Assembly: GCF_900109685.1 (NCBI RefSeq)
Contig: NZ_FOBB01000002.1
Coordinates: 124,001-188,000 of the forward strand
DNA length: 64,000 bases
Source of the DNA: Chitinophaga rupis
GTDB lineage: Bacteria; Bacteroidota; Bacteroidia; Chitinophagales; Chitinophagaceae
Reading direction: 5' to 3'
Of the stretch, positions 55,034-64,000 are shown in pieces (position 1 is the stretch's first letter; each line of letters starts with the position of its first letter). Under the pieces are notes generated by a model that saw only the letters and a list, made by a program, of their open reading frames with translations, was not told the DNA's origin and made no database searches. A program made the position numbers and the translations under genes.

Positions 55034-58000
55034 ATGAAAATGCAAAAGATCTACTGCACCCTACTATTAACAATTTTTTATCTGACCGCTTCACAGGGAG
55101 TACACGCGCAGGCGTATACCTGGAACCAGGTCCGGATAGGCGGGTCCGGTGCGCTGCCTTCATTTATAGCGCACCCTAAGGTACCCGACCTTTATTTCAT
55201 CACCACCGATGTGGGCACGCCTTACCGGTGGAATAAGAACCTCCAGAAATGGGAGCATTTAATGTTATTTCAAAAGATACCGGTCAACTACTGGAACTGG
55301 GAAGTTAACCAGCGCTGCGGCAGCCTGGGGGTAGATCCTAATGATGCTACCGGCAACATTCTGTATGCTACTGTGGAGAACAGCGCCGGTCCGGGCCCAG
55401 GCAAAGGCTCAAGCTCGGTAGGTACGATCATGAAGAGTACCGACAGGGGCGATACCTGGACCGACCTGCATGTTCCCATTGTTGTACATCCCAACAGCAC
55501 ACAGGCTTACGGAGACCGTATACAGGTAGACCCCTCCAATAGTAATAACGTGTGGGTTGTTACAGATCAGAATGGCGCCCTGAAATCGGATAATGCCGGC
55601 ACCAGCTGGTCGCAGGTAAGCGCTATCACTACGCAGGGCTCCTGTGCTTTTATTCTTTTCGATAAAAGCTCCGGCACCGTTGCTGTAAACGGCCAGAATG
55701 TTACTAAGCGGATCTATATTGGCCGGTCTGCAGGGATATATGCATCAGAAGATGGCGGCGCTTCTTTCACATTGATGAGCAACAGTCCACAGTATCCTGG
55801 CCGGGCCACGATCCATGCAGATGGAACGCTGTACGTATCTGCCGGGACCGATGATCAAAAAAAAGGCGTCTATAAGTATAAGAATGGCAGCTGGCAGGAC
55901 GTATCTCCTGTAACGTTAGATCCCGAGCCGGGTAAATCCGACAGGTACTTCTCTAAAGTGGCGGTGAACCCTGCCAATTCAAATGATATTGTTGTAAGCA
56001 CCCGCGGCAGCTGGCAAAAGGATCCTTATTATATTTCAAGGCAGGGCGGCGCCCCGGGCTCCTATACCCAGGGAAAGATCACCCGCGATAATTCGGAAGC
56101 GCCGCATTCAGCGAATGATGGCCTAGCCTATAATGACCCGGGGCATAATGCGGCTGCATTTACCTGGGATCCTTTTTACCCAAACAGGGTTTGGATCAAT
56201 GATATGCTGGATGTGCTCTCAACGGATAATATCTTTGACCCTGTTTCCAACTGGAAGATCCGGGTAGTGGGCCTGGAAGAGATCGTGGTAACAGGACCTA
56301 TGGCAGCGCCTCCCAGCGGCAAAAACCTGTTACTCACCGCTACCGCAGATGTGGGAGGCGCCCACCACCGTTCCCTTACAGAGCCGTTGTACCAGGGCGC
56401 TGTTTCCAGCACCGCACTGCACTACGGCATCTTCTCCGCGTTTAATATGCAGGGAGTAACTTTTCAGTATACCGACCCCAATTTTGTTGTTCGTGTAGGC
56501 TGCGATGGCCCGGCGGCTGGTGAGCTCAGCGCATCGCGCGCAGGTTATTCCACCGATGGCGGCGATACTTATACTCTTTTTCCAAAATCACCCGGCCTGC
56601 GCGGGCGTGTAGCCGTATCCGCTAATCGCAGGAACATCCTCTGGCTCACACAAATGGATGTTAATGCTCCTGGTAATGTTTACTGGTCGGAAGACCTGGG
56701 CAGCAGCTGGACAAAATCCACCGGTGTTGCTTCAGGCATCTTACCCTCGGGGCCACAGTGGAACCTGTATCCGGGGCAAAACCATCTTGTAGCGGATAAG
56801 GTGAACGGCGATTATTTCTATATCTGGGACCGCGGCTCGTTTTATGTAAGCGCTGATGGAGGAAGGTCATTCCAGAAAACTACCGCCACAGGTCTTACTG
56901 CAAACGCCGGCAGTAATCCAAATGGTTCCAGCTATGCCACCAACTCCAATGTGGAGGTAACGCCGGGGAAAACGGGGGATGTATGGATCGCATTTTACGA
57001 CGATGCATATCCGCAATACGCTGCCCTTTACCATACCTCAGATACCGGTAAAACATTCAGTAAAGTAGGTGGTGAAAATTTTAAGCCCAAATGGATAGCC
57101 GCCGCCATGTCAGACACCACGCCCAATGCGCACCTGGCCTTATACGCCACCAGCCAGGTTCTTCCCATCAATGGCATTTCCTACGGCGCCTACCGTTCAG
57201 ATGATACCGGCCGCACCTGGGCTACCATCCTGGACCGGTTGCCGGGCGTAGTGCAGAATATTACGGCAGACAACAAAGGAAGAATGTTTATTGCTATCAG
57301 CGGAAATGGCATCTATTTCGGCTCCCCGGTGGCCGGCCCTGTTCAATCGGTAGAAATAGTCAATCCCGCATCAGACACCATTGTAAAAGGATTCTCTGTT
57401 AAGCTGAATGTAAAGCTAACACCTGCGTATCCCACCAATCCGTCCGTTACCTGGAGCTCGTCGGATACCGCAATCGCTAAAGTGGATCCCTTTGGGAAGG
57501 TAAGCGGCATTAATGCAGGTACCGCTACTATTACTGTTACGTCGGTCGATGGAGGAAAAACAAGTACAAGGCAGATCGTCGTCATTCCGCCAACTATATC
57601 AACCGGTATTACGATAGACAGTGTGCTATATGGCACCATGAATACGCCTAAGCAGATAGCCGTTACTGTTATACCCTCCAATACTACTAATAAAACCCTG
57701 AACTGGTCAGTGGCGGATAGTACCATTGCAAGCGTGGATGCCAACGGCGTGATCACCGGCTTAAAGCTGGGCGCTACCACCCTCACCATTTCCACCGCCG
57801 ATGGAGGCGTTACTAAAACCGTGCAGCTGATCGTGAACACGATTGTAACGGCCATCAACGCAGGTTCAACGGCCACCACCGGAAGTCCTGCAACACCGTA
57901 TCAGAATACGGCGATCGGTCAATATATACCCGAAGGACCTGCCGGGACGGATAAACTATGGCATGCCGGGTACACCTGGAGCAGCCGTAACACGGCAACA

Positions 58001-60496
58001 ATGGACCTGAGCCAGGTAACAGCGCCTGCGCCCCGCCAGGTATATGAATATATGCGTATCGCCAAAATTACTTCCGCCCAGCTGCGTTATTATTTCCGCA
58101 ACCTGATCCCGAATGCCAACTATTCGCTGCGCCTGCACTTCGTTGAGCCCAGCGATGCCGATAAGGCCAACCGGGTATTTAGTGTGAAGACCAGTGGCGA
58201 CAGCCTCATTAACTTCAACATTTACCAGGCTGCCGGCAATAAGCTGAATACCGTAATTACCCGTACCCTTGAAGCAAAAGCCGACAACGCAGGCGTAATA
58301 ACGGTGTACTTCTATCCCAAGGTGGGCACCAACGATCCTTACAGTGCCTCTATAGCCGCCCTTGAGGCAAGTATCATCCCGCTTCAGGGGATCAGCATCC
58401 ATTCCGATAGCAGCAATCTTTATGTAAGCTATAAAGACACGCTGAAGCTGACCACAACACCGGCCAATGCCACCAACCGGAACCTGGTGTACAGGTCTTC
58501 CAATAACGCCGTGGCTACCGTAGACCTGAACGGGGTGGTAACAGGAAAGGCGGCAGGAACAGTTACGATCACTGCTACCTCTGCGGAAAGCGGCTTTACA
58601 GCTGCCAAAACCTATACGGTGATCTATGTACCTGTTACATCCTTAACGCTGGATAGCACTGCTGCCAATGTATTTGTAGGAGCTACCCTGCAGCTGAATG
58701 CCACCATCAATCCGGCAAAAGCCAGCAATAAAGGAGTGGTATGGACATCCTCAGATACAACCGTGGCTAAAGTAAGCGACAACGGCACTATCACCGGTGT
58801 CAAACAAGGCGATGTAATAGTAAAAGCCACGTCGGCAGACAATTCAGCTATTGCGGCGCAGGCCAATATCCATGTTGCGAATGTACTGGCCACCGGTCTT
58901 GTGCTGCAGCCATCCCCGGCCACTATCGGGGAAAGGGATACGCTGCGGGTAAATGTTACCTTCCTGCCGGCTAATACTTCTATTAAAAAAGTAACCTGGA
59001 GCAGCTCCAATACATCATTAGCCACGGTGGACAGTACAGGCCTGATCACTGCTATTAAACAAGGCAGCCTGACCATCACCGCGAATACACAGGATGGCTC
59101 AGGTGTTTCAGCTACCTTGCCGGTAACAGTGGCGCCATTTGATTCATGTGGAGGCATCCCCAATTATGGTTTTGAAAGCGGCCTTATTAACTGGATCGCT
59201 TATAGGGAGAGTGTACCTACTGTGGGCGCCGTGTACACCATTAGTGGCAAAGGCCACTCCGGCGATAAAGCTGCCACATTGGGTTACACGACCGCAAATA
59301 CCTCTTTAAACATTAAGGATTCCATACCGGTAAGAGGCGGCAGCGTTATTGTATTTACCCAATGGGTGAAAGTAGAAAAAGACGCCGGTGGGTATCCCTG
59401 GTGGTCAGGATATGGCGTTGGTTTTGTAGATAGCCTCGGCGCTGCAACGGGCAATGCTTCCTATCAAAAACAGGTAGACAATGTGACTGCTTATCGTGAC
59501 AACTGGGCCCAGATAAGAGATACCATCAATGTGCCGGATAGTGCAACAGGGCTTACTTATTGGGTAGCTAAGGTAGGACCCGGCACGGTATGGGTGGATG
59601 ATTATTGCATAGAAGTTTTAAAGACAAACAAATCGGCTGTTTTGGCCATCAACGCCGGTACTACGCTCAATCCTCCTGGTCCGTATGCCAATACCACCTT
59701 TGCGCAGTATGTTCCGGAAGGACCCACGGGAACGGATAACCTATGGCATGCAGGTTATACCTGGGTACAAAAAGTGAATGCTCCCGTAGACCTGTCTCAG
59801 GTAACGGATCCGGCGCCTCCGCAGGTATATGAGTATATACGTATATTCAAAGACAATATCACCCAGATGCGTTATTACCTGCGCGGGCTTACTCCCAATA
59901 CTGTTTATGCGATCCGCCTGCACTTTGTTGAGGCGCAGGATGCAGAGAAAAATAAGAGGATCTTCAGCATAAAAGCCACCCATGGCCTGGATAGCCTTAC
60001 GGACTTCAACATCTACCAGGCCGCAGGCAACAAATTGAACACGGCTGTTATAAAAACCATTCGGGCAAAAGCAGACAATACCGGTTTGATACAGGTAGTT
60101 TTTTACCCTAAAAAAGGATTGTATGACCCTTACAGCGGCTCAATAGCGGCTATTGAAGTGCGGACAACATCGCCCGGGGACACGCTGCAAAGTATGACAG
60201 CAAACCAAAGCATGATCGCGGTAGCGGACAACAAATTGAACACCCATGGTAAGCTGGATCTTACAGCGGAATTATTTCCCAATCCTTCTAATAACGTGTT
60301 TAATGTGAGAATGACCTCTTCCTCGAAAGCCCCGGCGCTACTGAGTATTGTTAATAACGCCGGCAGCGTAATTTATTCTGCAAGAATAAATGCCGGTACA
60401 TACTACCAGCTTGGTCAAAACCTGAAACCTGGTATTTATTATATCAGTATCAGGCAAGGCGCGCAAAGCAAGACGATGAAAGTTGTGAAACAGTAA
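55034..60496 (+). CDS. Secreted GH74-like multimodular protein with T9SS sorting domain
   Basis: A 1820-residue protein with a signal peptide (ending GVHAQ). The first ~770 residues form a BNR/GH74-like double propeller: VRIGGSGALPSFIAHPKVPD opens it as in GH74 xyloglucanases, with DVGTPYRW and Asp-box turns such as STDRGDTW, SEDGGASF and SADGGRSF. Then come two bacterial Ig-like (BIG2) domains, a malectin-like module, three more BIG2 domains, a CBM4/9-like module (NYGFESGLINW, VWVDDYCIEV) and a second malectin-like module. The last ~75 residues are a type A sorting domain (LTAELFPNPSNNVFNV). GH74 enzymes cut xyloglucan. That target is inferred here. Confidence 0.9.
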   Translation: MKMQKIYCTLLLTIFYLTASQGVHAQAYTWNQVRIGGSGALPSFIAHPKVPDLYFITTDVGTPYRWNKNLQKWEHLMLFQKIPVNYWNWEVNQRCGSLGVDPNDATGNILYATVENSAGPGPGKGSSSVGTIMKSTDRGDTWTDLHVPIVVHPNSTQAYGDRIQVDPSNSNNVWVVTDQNGALKSDNAGTSWSQVSAITTQGSCAFILFDKSSGTVAVNGQNVTKRIYIGRSAGIYASEDGGASFTLMSNSPQYPGRATIHADGTLYVSAGTDDQKKGVYKYKNGSWQDVSPVTLDPEPGKSDRYFSKVAVNPANSNDIVVSTRGSWQKDPYYISRQGGAPGSYTQGKITRDNSEAPHSANDGLAYNDPGHNAAAFTWDPFYPNRVWINDMLDVLSTDNIFDPVSNWKIRVVGLEEIVVTGPMAAPPSGKNLLLTATADVGGAHHRSLTEPLYQGAVSSTALHYGIFSAFNMQGVTFQYTDPNFVVRVGCDGPAAGELSASRAGYSTDGGDTYTLFPKSPGLRGRVAVSANRRNILWLTQMDVNAPGNVYWSEDLGSSWTKSTGVASGILPSGPQWNLYPGQNHLVADKVNGDYFYIWDRGSFYVSADGGRSFQKTTATGLTANAGSNPNGSSYATNSNVEVTPGKTGDVWIAFYDDAYPQYAALYHTSDTGKTFSKVGGENFKPKWIAAAMSDTTPNAHLALYATSQVLPINGISYGAYRSDDTGRTWATILDRLPGVVQNITADNKGRMFIAISGNGIYFGSPVAGPVQSVEIVNPASDTIVKGFSVKLNVKLTPAYPTNPSVTWSSSDTAIAKVDPFGKVSGINAGTATITVTSVDGGKTSTRQIVVIPPTISTGITIDSVLYGTMNTPKQIAVTVIPSNTTNKTLNWSVADSTIASVDANGVITGLKLGATTLTISTADGGVTKTVQLIVNTIVTAINAGSTATTGSPATPYQNTAIGQYIPEGPAGTDKLWHAGYTWSSRNTATMDLSQVTAPAPRQVYEYMRIAKITSAQLRYYFRNLIPNANYSLRLHFVEPSDADKANRVFSVKTSGDSLINFNIYQAAGNKLNTVITRTLEAKADNAGVITVYFYPKVGTNDPYSASIAALEASIIPLQGISIHSDSSNLYVSYKDTLKLTTTPANATNRNLVYRSSNNAVATVDLNGVVTGKAAGTVTITATSAESGFTAAKTYTVIYVPVTSLTLDSTAANVFVGATLQLNATINPAKASNKGVVWTSSDTTVAKVSDNGTITGVKQGDVIVKATSADNSAIAAQANIHVANVLATGLVLQPSPATIGERDTLRVNVTFLPANTSIKKVTWSSSNTSLATVDSTGLITAIKQGSLTITANTQDGSGVSATLPVTVAPFDSCGGIPNYGFESGLINWIAYRESVPTVGAVYTISGKGHSGDKAATLGYTTANTSLNIKDSIPVRGGSVIVFTQWVKVEKDAGGYPWWSGYGVGFVDSLGAATGNASYQKQVDNVTAYRDNWAQIRDTINVPDSATGLTYWVAKVGPGTVWVDDYCIEVLKTNKSAVLAINAGTTLNPPGPYANTTFAQYVPEGPTGTDNLWHAGYTWVQKVNAPVDLSQVTDPAPPQVYEYIRIFKDNITQMRYYLRGLTPNTVYAIRLHFVEAQDAEKNKRIFSIKATHGLDSLTDFNIYQAAGNKLNTAVIKTIRAKADNTGLIQVVFYPKKGLYDPYSGSIAAIEVRTTSPGDTLQSMTANQSMIAVADNKLNTHGKLDLTAELFPNPSNNVFNVRMTSSSKAPALLSIVNNAGSVIYSARINAGTYYQLGQNLKPGIYYISIRQGAQSKTMKVVKQ

Positions 60497-60513
60497 AGAA
60501 TTAAACTAAAAAC

Positions 60514-60549
60514 AAAAAGCTGCCTCACGAATGTGTGGGGCAGCTTTTT
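60514..60549 (+). terminator. Hairpin terminator after the GH74-like gene
   Basis: Stem AAAAAGCTGCC/GGCAGCTTTTT extended by a T-G pair and CAC/GTG, followed by ATTTTTT. Ends PUL 3, 18 bases after the stop codon. Confidence 0.85.
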
Positions 60550-60668
60550 ATTTTTTGGGACTGCTCTTCTAACCCCCTCAAGTTATCCAGGTGCTGCGTG
60601 GCAAAAAATGCATTAGTTTAGATTATTCTGTGGCATCGTTATTTCATAGATCAAAGCAAAACCTACAA

Positions 60669-61586
60669 ATGGAAAGCAAATTATTCAGCGGTTTTGACGC
60701 GCTATTAATTCCCGTAGGGGATACACAGATCTTCGTCCGGAGATCAGGTGCGGGTTATCCTGTTTTATTGTTGCATGGTTTTCCCCAGACACATATGATG
60801 TGGCGGGATATAGCCCCTGTTCTGGCGGAAGATTTTACAGTTATCTGCGCGGATCTCACCGGCTACGGTCAGAGTGGTTGTCCAGGATCGGATCAATTAC
60901 ACAGCAGGTACAGCAAACGTGCAATGGCAAATGATATGGTTACTTTAATGAAGCAACTTGGTTTTGACCATTTTATGGTTGCCGGTCATGACAGGGGAGG
61001 ACGCGTTGCTTACCGGATGGCGCTGGACCATCCCGGGACAATCAGCTGCCTTGCTGTAATGGATATTATTCCCGGGTTAGAGGCCTGGAACCGCGTTAAC
61101 CCGGAAGTTATGCTTGCCTTCTGGCCATGGTCTTTTATGTCGCAACCAGCGCCCTTACCGGAACAGCTGGTAGCATCTTCCGCCGGTACGGTCATCGACA
61201 ATGCGCTGACGATGTGGGGATCATCATTCCCGGCATTTGATCCGTTTGTGCGTGATGAATATAAGAAGACACTCGAAGATCCTGCCCGTGTGCATGCTAT
61301 CTGCGAGGAGTTTCGTGCGGCTGCCACTCTGGATCGCGATCATGATCAGTGTGATCGTGCGGCTGGGATAAAAATCAAATGCCCGGTTTCGGTGACCTGG
61401 TCAGCGGAAGGTGGATTAAACAGCTGGTATGAGCTGCAAGGAGGGCCGCTTGGGATCTGGAAACAATGGGCGGATACCGTTGAGGGAGCTGCGGTAAAAG
61501 GCGGCCATTTCTTTCCTGAAGAATTTCCAGATGAGACACTCGGGCAGCTAAAACAGTTCTTTCTAAGCCATCAACAGGAATTTTAA
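60669..61586 (+). CDS. Alpha/beta hydrolase, haloacetate dehalogenase-like
   Basis: A 305-residue cytosolic alpha/beta hydrolase. ATG 60669 is chosen because the preceding 26 codons look non-coding. The core reads VLLLHGFPQTHMMW (oxyanion region), AGHDRGGRVAYRMALDHP with Asp as nucleophile, and a catalytic His in KGGHFFPEEFPDE. The GHDRGGR elbow with Asp is characteristic of fluoroacetate/haloacetate dehalogenases and epoxide-hydrolase relatives. The Arg after Asp is also that of the family. It does not need to act on halogenated compounds; epoxides or esters are possible. Confidence 0.9.
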   Translation: MESKLFSGFDALLIPVGDTQIFVRRSGAGYPVLLLHGFPQTHMMWRDIAPVLAEDFTVICADLTGYGQSGCPGSDQLHSRYSKRAMANDMVTLMKQLGFDHFMVAGHDRGGRVAYRMALDHPGTISCLAVMDIIPGLEAWNRVNPEVMLAFWPWSFMSQPAPLPEQLVASSAGTVIDNALTMWGSSFPAFDPFVRDEYKKTLEDPARVHAICEEFRAAATLDRDHDQCDRAAGIKIKCPVSVTWSAEGGLNSWYELQGGPLGIWKQWADTVEGAAVKGGHFFPEEFPDETLGQLKQFFLSHQQEF

Positions 61587-61763
61587 AGCGGAACTTAGTA
61601 CAGAAGGCGGATAACCAGCGTGTTCTATGGTGCCGTCACATGGCGTAAACATGCTTTGGCCGAACTCACCCCCTAACAAGTCGTTTTTACCCCGGATGAA
61701 ATCCTGAAATGAATTCCATCTTTGTACTGTCAATAACATTCAAACTAAAATTTAAACAGCAGT

Positions 61764-62639
61764 ATGAAAAATTTATTCAAAACACGTAATCCCCTTAGAT
61801 CAATATTACTTATTGCAATCATGCTGTTTGCAGCATCCCGGTCAAACGGACAACAAATGAAACCTTCCGATAGCGGTTATGCACCTGTTAATGGCATCAA
61901 AGTTTATTATGAAGTATATGGTGAAGGCAAGCCTTTAGTTTTATTACACGGTGCTTTTATGACCATTGGCCTGAACTGGGGTCAATTAATCCCTGAGCTG
62001 TCAAAAACCAGGAAAGTAATTGCCATTGAATTACAAGGGCATGGACATACACAGTACTCAGACAGAAAATTATCGCATGCTGCTTTAGCAAGTGATGTAG
62101 AAGGAGTACTGGATCACCTGAAAATTGACAGTGCGGATGTAGCAGGATATAGTTATGGTGGCGCTATAGCTTACCAGTTTGCTATACAAAGCCCTAAACG
62201 GCTCAGAAAATTAGTGATCATTTCTGCCACTTATAAAAGCAGTGGCTGGCTAGCCGAAGTAAACAACGGGTTTAAAATGATGAAGCCTGAATTTTTTACG
62301 AATACCCCGATGAAAGCCGCATACGATGCAGTAGCGCCTGATAAAACAAAATGGACAAAATTCATGGAGCAGATGATCGCTTCCGCCGGAACGCCATTTG
62401 ACCTGGGTGACTCCAATATTTCGAAAATCACTGCACCGGTATTGATCATCTCCGGTGACAATGATGGCCTGGATAAAATTGAGCTGATAAAAACATATCA
62501 GCTGCTGGGAGGTGCTATCTGTGCTGATTTTAGACCTATGCCCAAATCGCAATTGGCCATTGTTCCTTCACAGGGCCATGTGAGCCTGATGATGCAGACC
62601 ACAACGATCCTGAACTACCTGAACAGTTTTTTAAAGTAA
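61764..62639 (+). CDS. Secreted alpha/beta hydrolase
   Basis: A 291-residue protein with a signal peptide (ending SNGQ). Core motifs: LVLLHGAFMTIGLNWG, nucleophile Ser in AGYSYGGAIAYQFA, an Asp in LIISGDNDGLD and a catalytic His in PSQGHVSLMM. It is a typical periplasmic esterase-like enzyme. A DHFR-like gene follows 44 bases later in the same direction and may be co-transcribed. Substrate unknown. Confidence 0.9.
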   Translation: MKNLFKTRNPLRSILLIAIMLFAASRSNGQQMKPSDSGYAPVNGIKVYYEVYGEGKPLVLLHGAFMTIGLNWGQLIPELSKTRKVIAIELQGHGHTQYSDRKLSHAALASDVEGVLDHLKIDSADVAGYSYGGAIAYQFAIQSPKRLRKLVIISATYKSSGWLAEVNNGFKMMKPEFFTNTPMKAAYDAVAPDKTKWTKFMEQMIASAGTPFDLGDSNISKITAPVLIISGDNDGLDKIELIKTYQLLGGAICADFRPMPKSQLAIVPSQGHVSLMMQTTTILNYLNSFLK

Positions 62640-62683
62640 AATAGCATAATAACTTTCATCTTAATTATAAAAAAGCAAATAAA

Positions 62684-63277
62684 ATGAGAAAGATAACTGT
62701 TTTGTCAATGATCACATTAGATGGTGTTTTGCAAGGACCTGGCGGCCCTAAGGAAGATACCTCAGGTGGCTTTAAATATGGCGGCTGGACGGTATCTTAT
62801 GGCGACGAGCTTTTTGGCAAGATCATGGCAGAAGAGCTGAAGCCGGCAGAATATCTTTTGGGCAGAGAAACATTTGAGATCTTTGAATCCTACTGGCCAC
62901 AGCACGCTGACTTTTGGCCAGGCATCAATGATGGCGCCAAATACGTGCTGTCACAGACCAGAGAAAAATCAGACTGGAAAAATACCAATTTCCTCAAAAC
63001 CCCTGCAGATATCGAAAAGCTAAAGAAATCGGAGGGGGCTGACATCCAGGTTTGGGGCAGTAGTAAGCTCATTCAACTGTTGCTTAAGCATGACCTGGTG
63101 GATGAGCTCCGGCTCAAAATTTACCCGGTGGTTCTTGGTGAAGGAAAAAAGCTGTTCGGCAACGGCGCGATCCCGGCAGCATTTACATTAACAGAAAGCC
63201 ATATTACATCAAAAGGAGTTATTATAGCCAATTACAAACGGGCCGGAGAAGTGATCACAGGCGATGTTGGAGCTTAA
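62684..63277 (+). CDS. RibD C-terminal/dihydrofolate reductase-family protein
   Basis: A 197-residue cytosolic reductase of the RibD-C/DHFR fold. MRKITVLSMITLDGVLQGPGG opens the fold, YLLGRETFEIFESYWPQ follows helix 2, and the NADPH-binding IQVWGSSKLIQLLLKHDLVDELRLKIYPVVLGEGKKLFG region is complete. These stand-alone proteins reduce unknown substrates and are not the riboflavin enzyme itself. It is downstream of an alpha/beta hydrolase. Confidence 0.9.
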   Translation: MRKITVLSMITLDGVLQGPGGPKEDTSGGFKYGGWTVSYGDELFGKIMAEELKPAEYLLGRETFEIFESYWPQHADFWPGINDGAKYVLSQTREKSDWKNTNFLKTPADIEKLKKSEGADIQVWGSSKLIQLLLKHDLVDELRLKIYPVVLGEGKKLFGNGAIPAAFTLTESHITSKGVIIANYKRAGEVITGDVGA

Positions 63278-63343
63278 GGGAACGGATATGTGAAAATTAA
63301 AATTGGATTATTGTGCTGACAGATAGCAAATCAAGCGCATAAA

Positions 63344-63380
63344 AAAGGGGCAAGCTTAGATCTTTCTAACTTGTCCCTTT
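63344..63380. terminator. Hairpin terminator
   Basis: Stem AAAGGGGCAAG/CTTGTCCCTTT with one G-T pair, extended by TTAGA/TCTAA across a one-base bulge. It separates the convergent DHFR-like and permease genes. Confidence 0.75.
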
Positions 63381-63431
63381 CGTAATACCACCAGGACGGC
63401 TAATATAGAAACCTGCTTTAATATTACACGC

Positions 63432-64000
63432 CTACTCCGCCCGTAACGACCTCACCGGGTTTGCAAGTGCCGCTTTTATTGCCTGGAAGCTAACGGTAGC
63501 AAAAGCAATGATGATGGCTGCCATACCGGCTATGGCTATATGCCACCAATGTATGGCTGCACGGTAAGCGAAATCATGCAGCCATTGTTGCATCGCATAC
63601 CATGCAATGGGCGATGCAATAACAATGGCTATCAACACAAGCTTTATAAAATCTTTTGACAGTAAACCAACAAGGGCAGGTACAGTGGCGCCCATCACTT
63701 TGCGGATCCCTATCTCCTTTGTACGCTGTTCGGCGGCATAGGCCGCCAGCCCGAATAAGCCCAGGCAGGCAATAACAATAGCCAAAAATGTAAATGCCAC
63801 AAATATCACCCCTATGCGGTTCTCCGCACGGTAAGCAGCATCAAATTCAGCATCCATAAATGAATAAGTGAACTGCTGGTCAGGTGCAATGGCTTTCCAT
63901 TTATCTTTTATCTTACCCATAAGGCTGGTAATGTTGGCCGTGTTAAGCTTTACATTTAAAGCGCCTTTATCCCCGGCTAAATACAGCACAACAGGGGTTA
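63432..64000 (-). CDS. MacB/FtsX-type ABC transporter permease, 5' truncated
   Basis: The C-terminal part of a large membrane permease; its start lies beyond the window, and the frame stays open to base 64000. Visible features are a periplasmic segment followed by FTYSFMDAEFDAAYRAENRIG, then the FtsX core with helices VIFVAFTFLAIVIACLGLFGLAAYAA, the conserved EQRTKEIGIRKVMGAT loop, and two further helices. The protein ends ALANPVRSLRAE, typical of Bacteroidota MacB-like permeases. These export peptides, lipoproteins or antimicrobials, or act as mechanotransducers. The ATP-binding subunit is not in view. Confidence 0.9.
   Translation of the reverse strand, partial: TPVVLYLAGDKGALNVKLNTANITSLMGKIKDKWKAIAPDQQFTYSFMDAEFDAAYRAENRIGVIFVAFTFLAIVIACLGLFGLAAYAAEQRTKEIGIRKVMGATVPALVGLLSKDFIKLVLIAIVIASPIAWYAMQQWLHDFAYRAAIHWWHIAIAGMAAIIIAFATVSFQAIKAALANPVRSLRAE

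Noticed and set aside
1-64000. CRISPR array, tRNA, rRNA or insertion sequence
   Set aside because: No regularly spaced repeats, no transposase-like frame and no rRNA or tRNA-like stretch were seen on either strand.

Overview
The window is chromosomal DNA of a carbohydrate-degrading member of the Bacteroidota, most likely a Chitinophaga-like Chitinophagaceae. The evidence is three SusC/SusD pairs, a hybrid two-component regulator, an ECF sigma/FecR pair, a C-terminal type IX secretion sorting domain, many lipoproteins with a lipobox Cys, and several promoters of the TAnnTTTG type. No tRNA, rRNA, CRISPR array, transposase or prophage block was seen.

Layout. 1-422 is the tail of a MORN-repeat (YwqK-like) protein. 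677-12970 is a polysaccharide utilisation locus (PUL 1): hybrid regulator, SusC, SusD, a surface glycan-binding lipoprotein and one clan GH-A hydrolase lipoprotein. 13243-15550 holds an aldo/keto reductase, an AraC regulator and a small protein on the minus strand. 15781-19711 holds a triple-PAS histidine kinase, a manganese catalase and a DsbA-like protein. 19714-23308 is a minus-strand arsenic operon (arsR-arsM-GNAT-acr3-metallophosphoesterase) with two ArsR-type palindromes. 23423-29908 holds a ProC-like reductase, a GH43-CBM protein broken by a one-base frameshift, a lipase-like hydrolase, and a small membrane protein that also carries a one-base frameshift.

30390-36345 is PUL 2 (SusC, SusD, PL1 pectate lyase; pectin is the inferred target). 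36452-39767 holds a Crp-type regulator, an SMR transporter, a NuiA-like inhibitor and an orphan beta-helix protein resembling phage tail spikes. 39901-43110 is a compact system: a MocR-type regulator divergent from cupin, DapA-family aldolase and a CPVC mini-thioredoxin. A 33-bp operator-like element occurs twice, 29/33 identical, at the same distance from two promoters. 43133-48223 contains redox and hydrolase genes, lipoproteins, a PepSY-like protein and a terminator with no gene in front of it. 48402-60496 is PUL 3: ECF sigma, FecR anti-sigma, SusC, SusD and a 1820-residue secreted GH74-like protein with Ig-like and carbohydrate-binding modules. 60669-63277 holds two alpha/beta hydrolases and a RibD/DHFR-like reductase, and the window ends inside a MacB/FtsX-type permease.

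How it works together. The three PULs appear to use different regulatory logic: a hybrid two-component system, no local regulator, and sigma/anti-sigma. Each pairs an outer-membrane SusCD transporter with one dominant enzyme. The arsenic operon offers efflux, methylation and probably acetylation of arsenicals. The MocR cluster is the best candidate for an undescribed pathway, because the regulator and two of its probable target promoters can be read from the sequence while the substrate is unknown.
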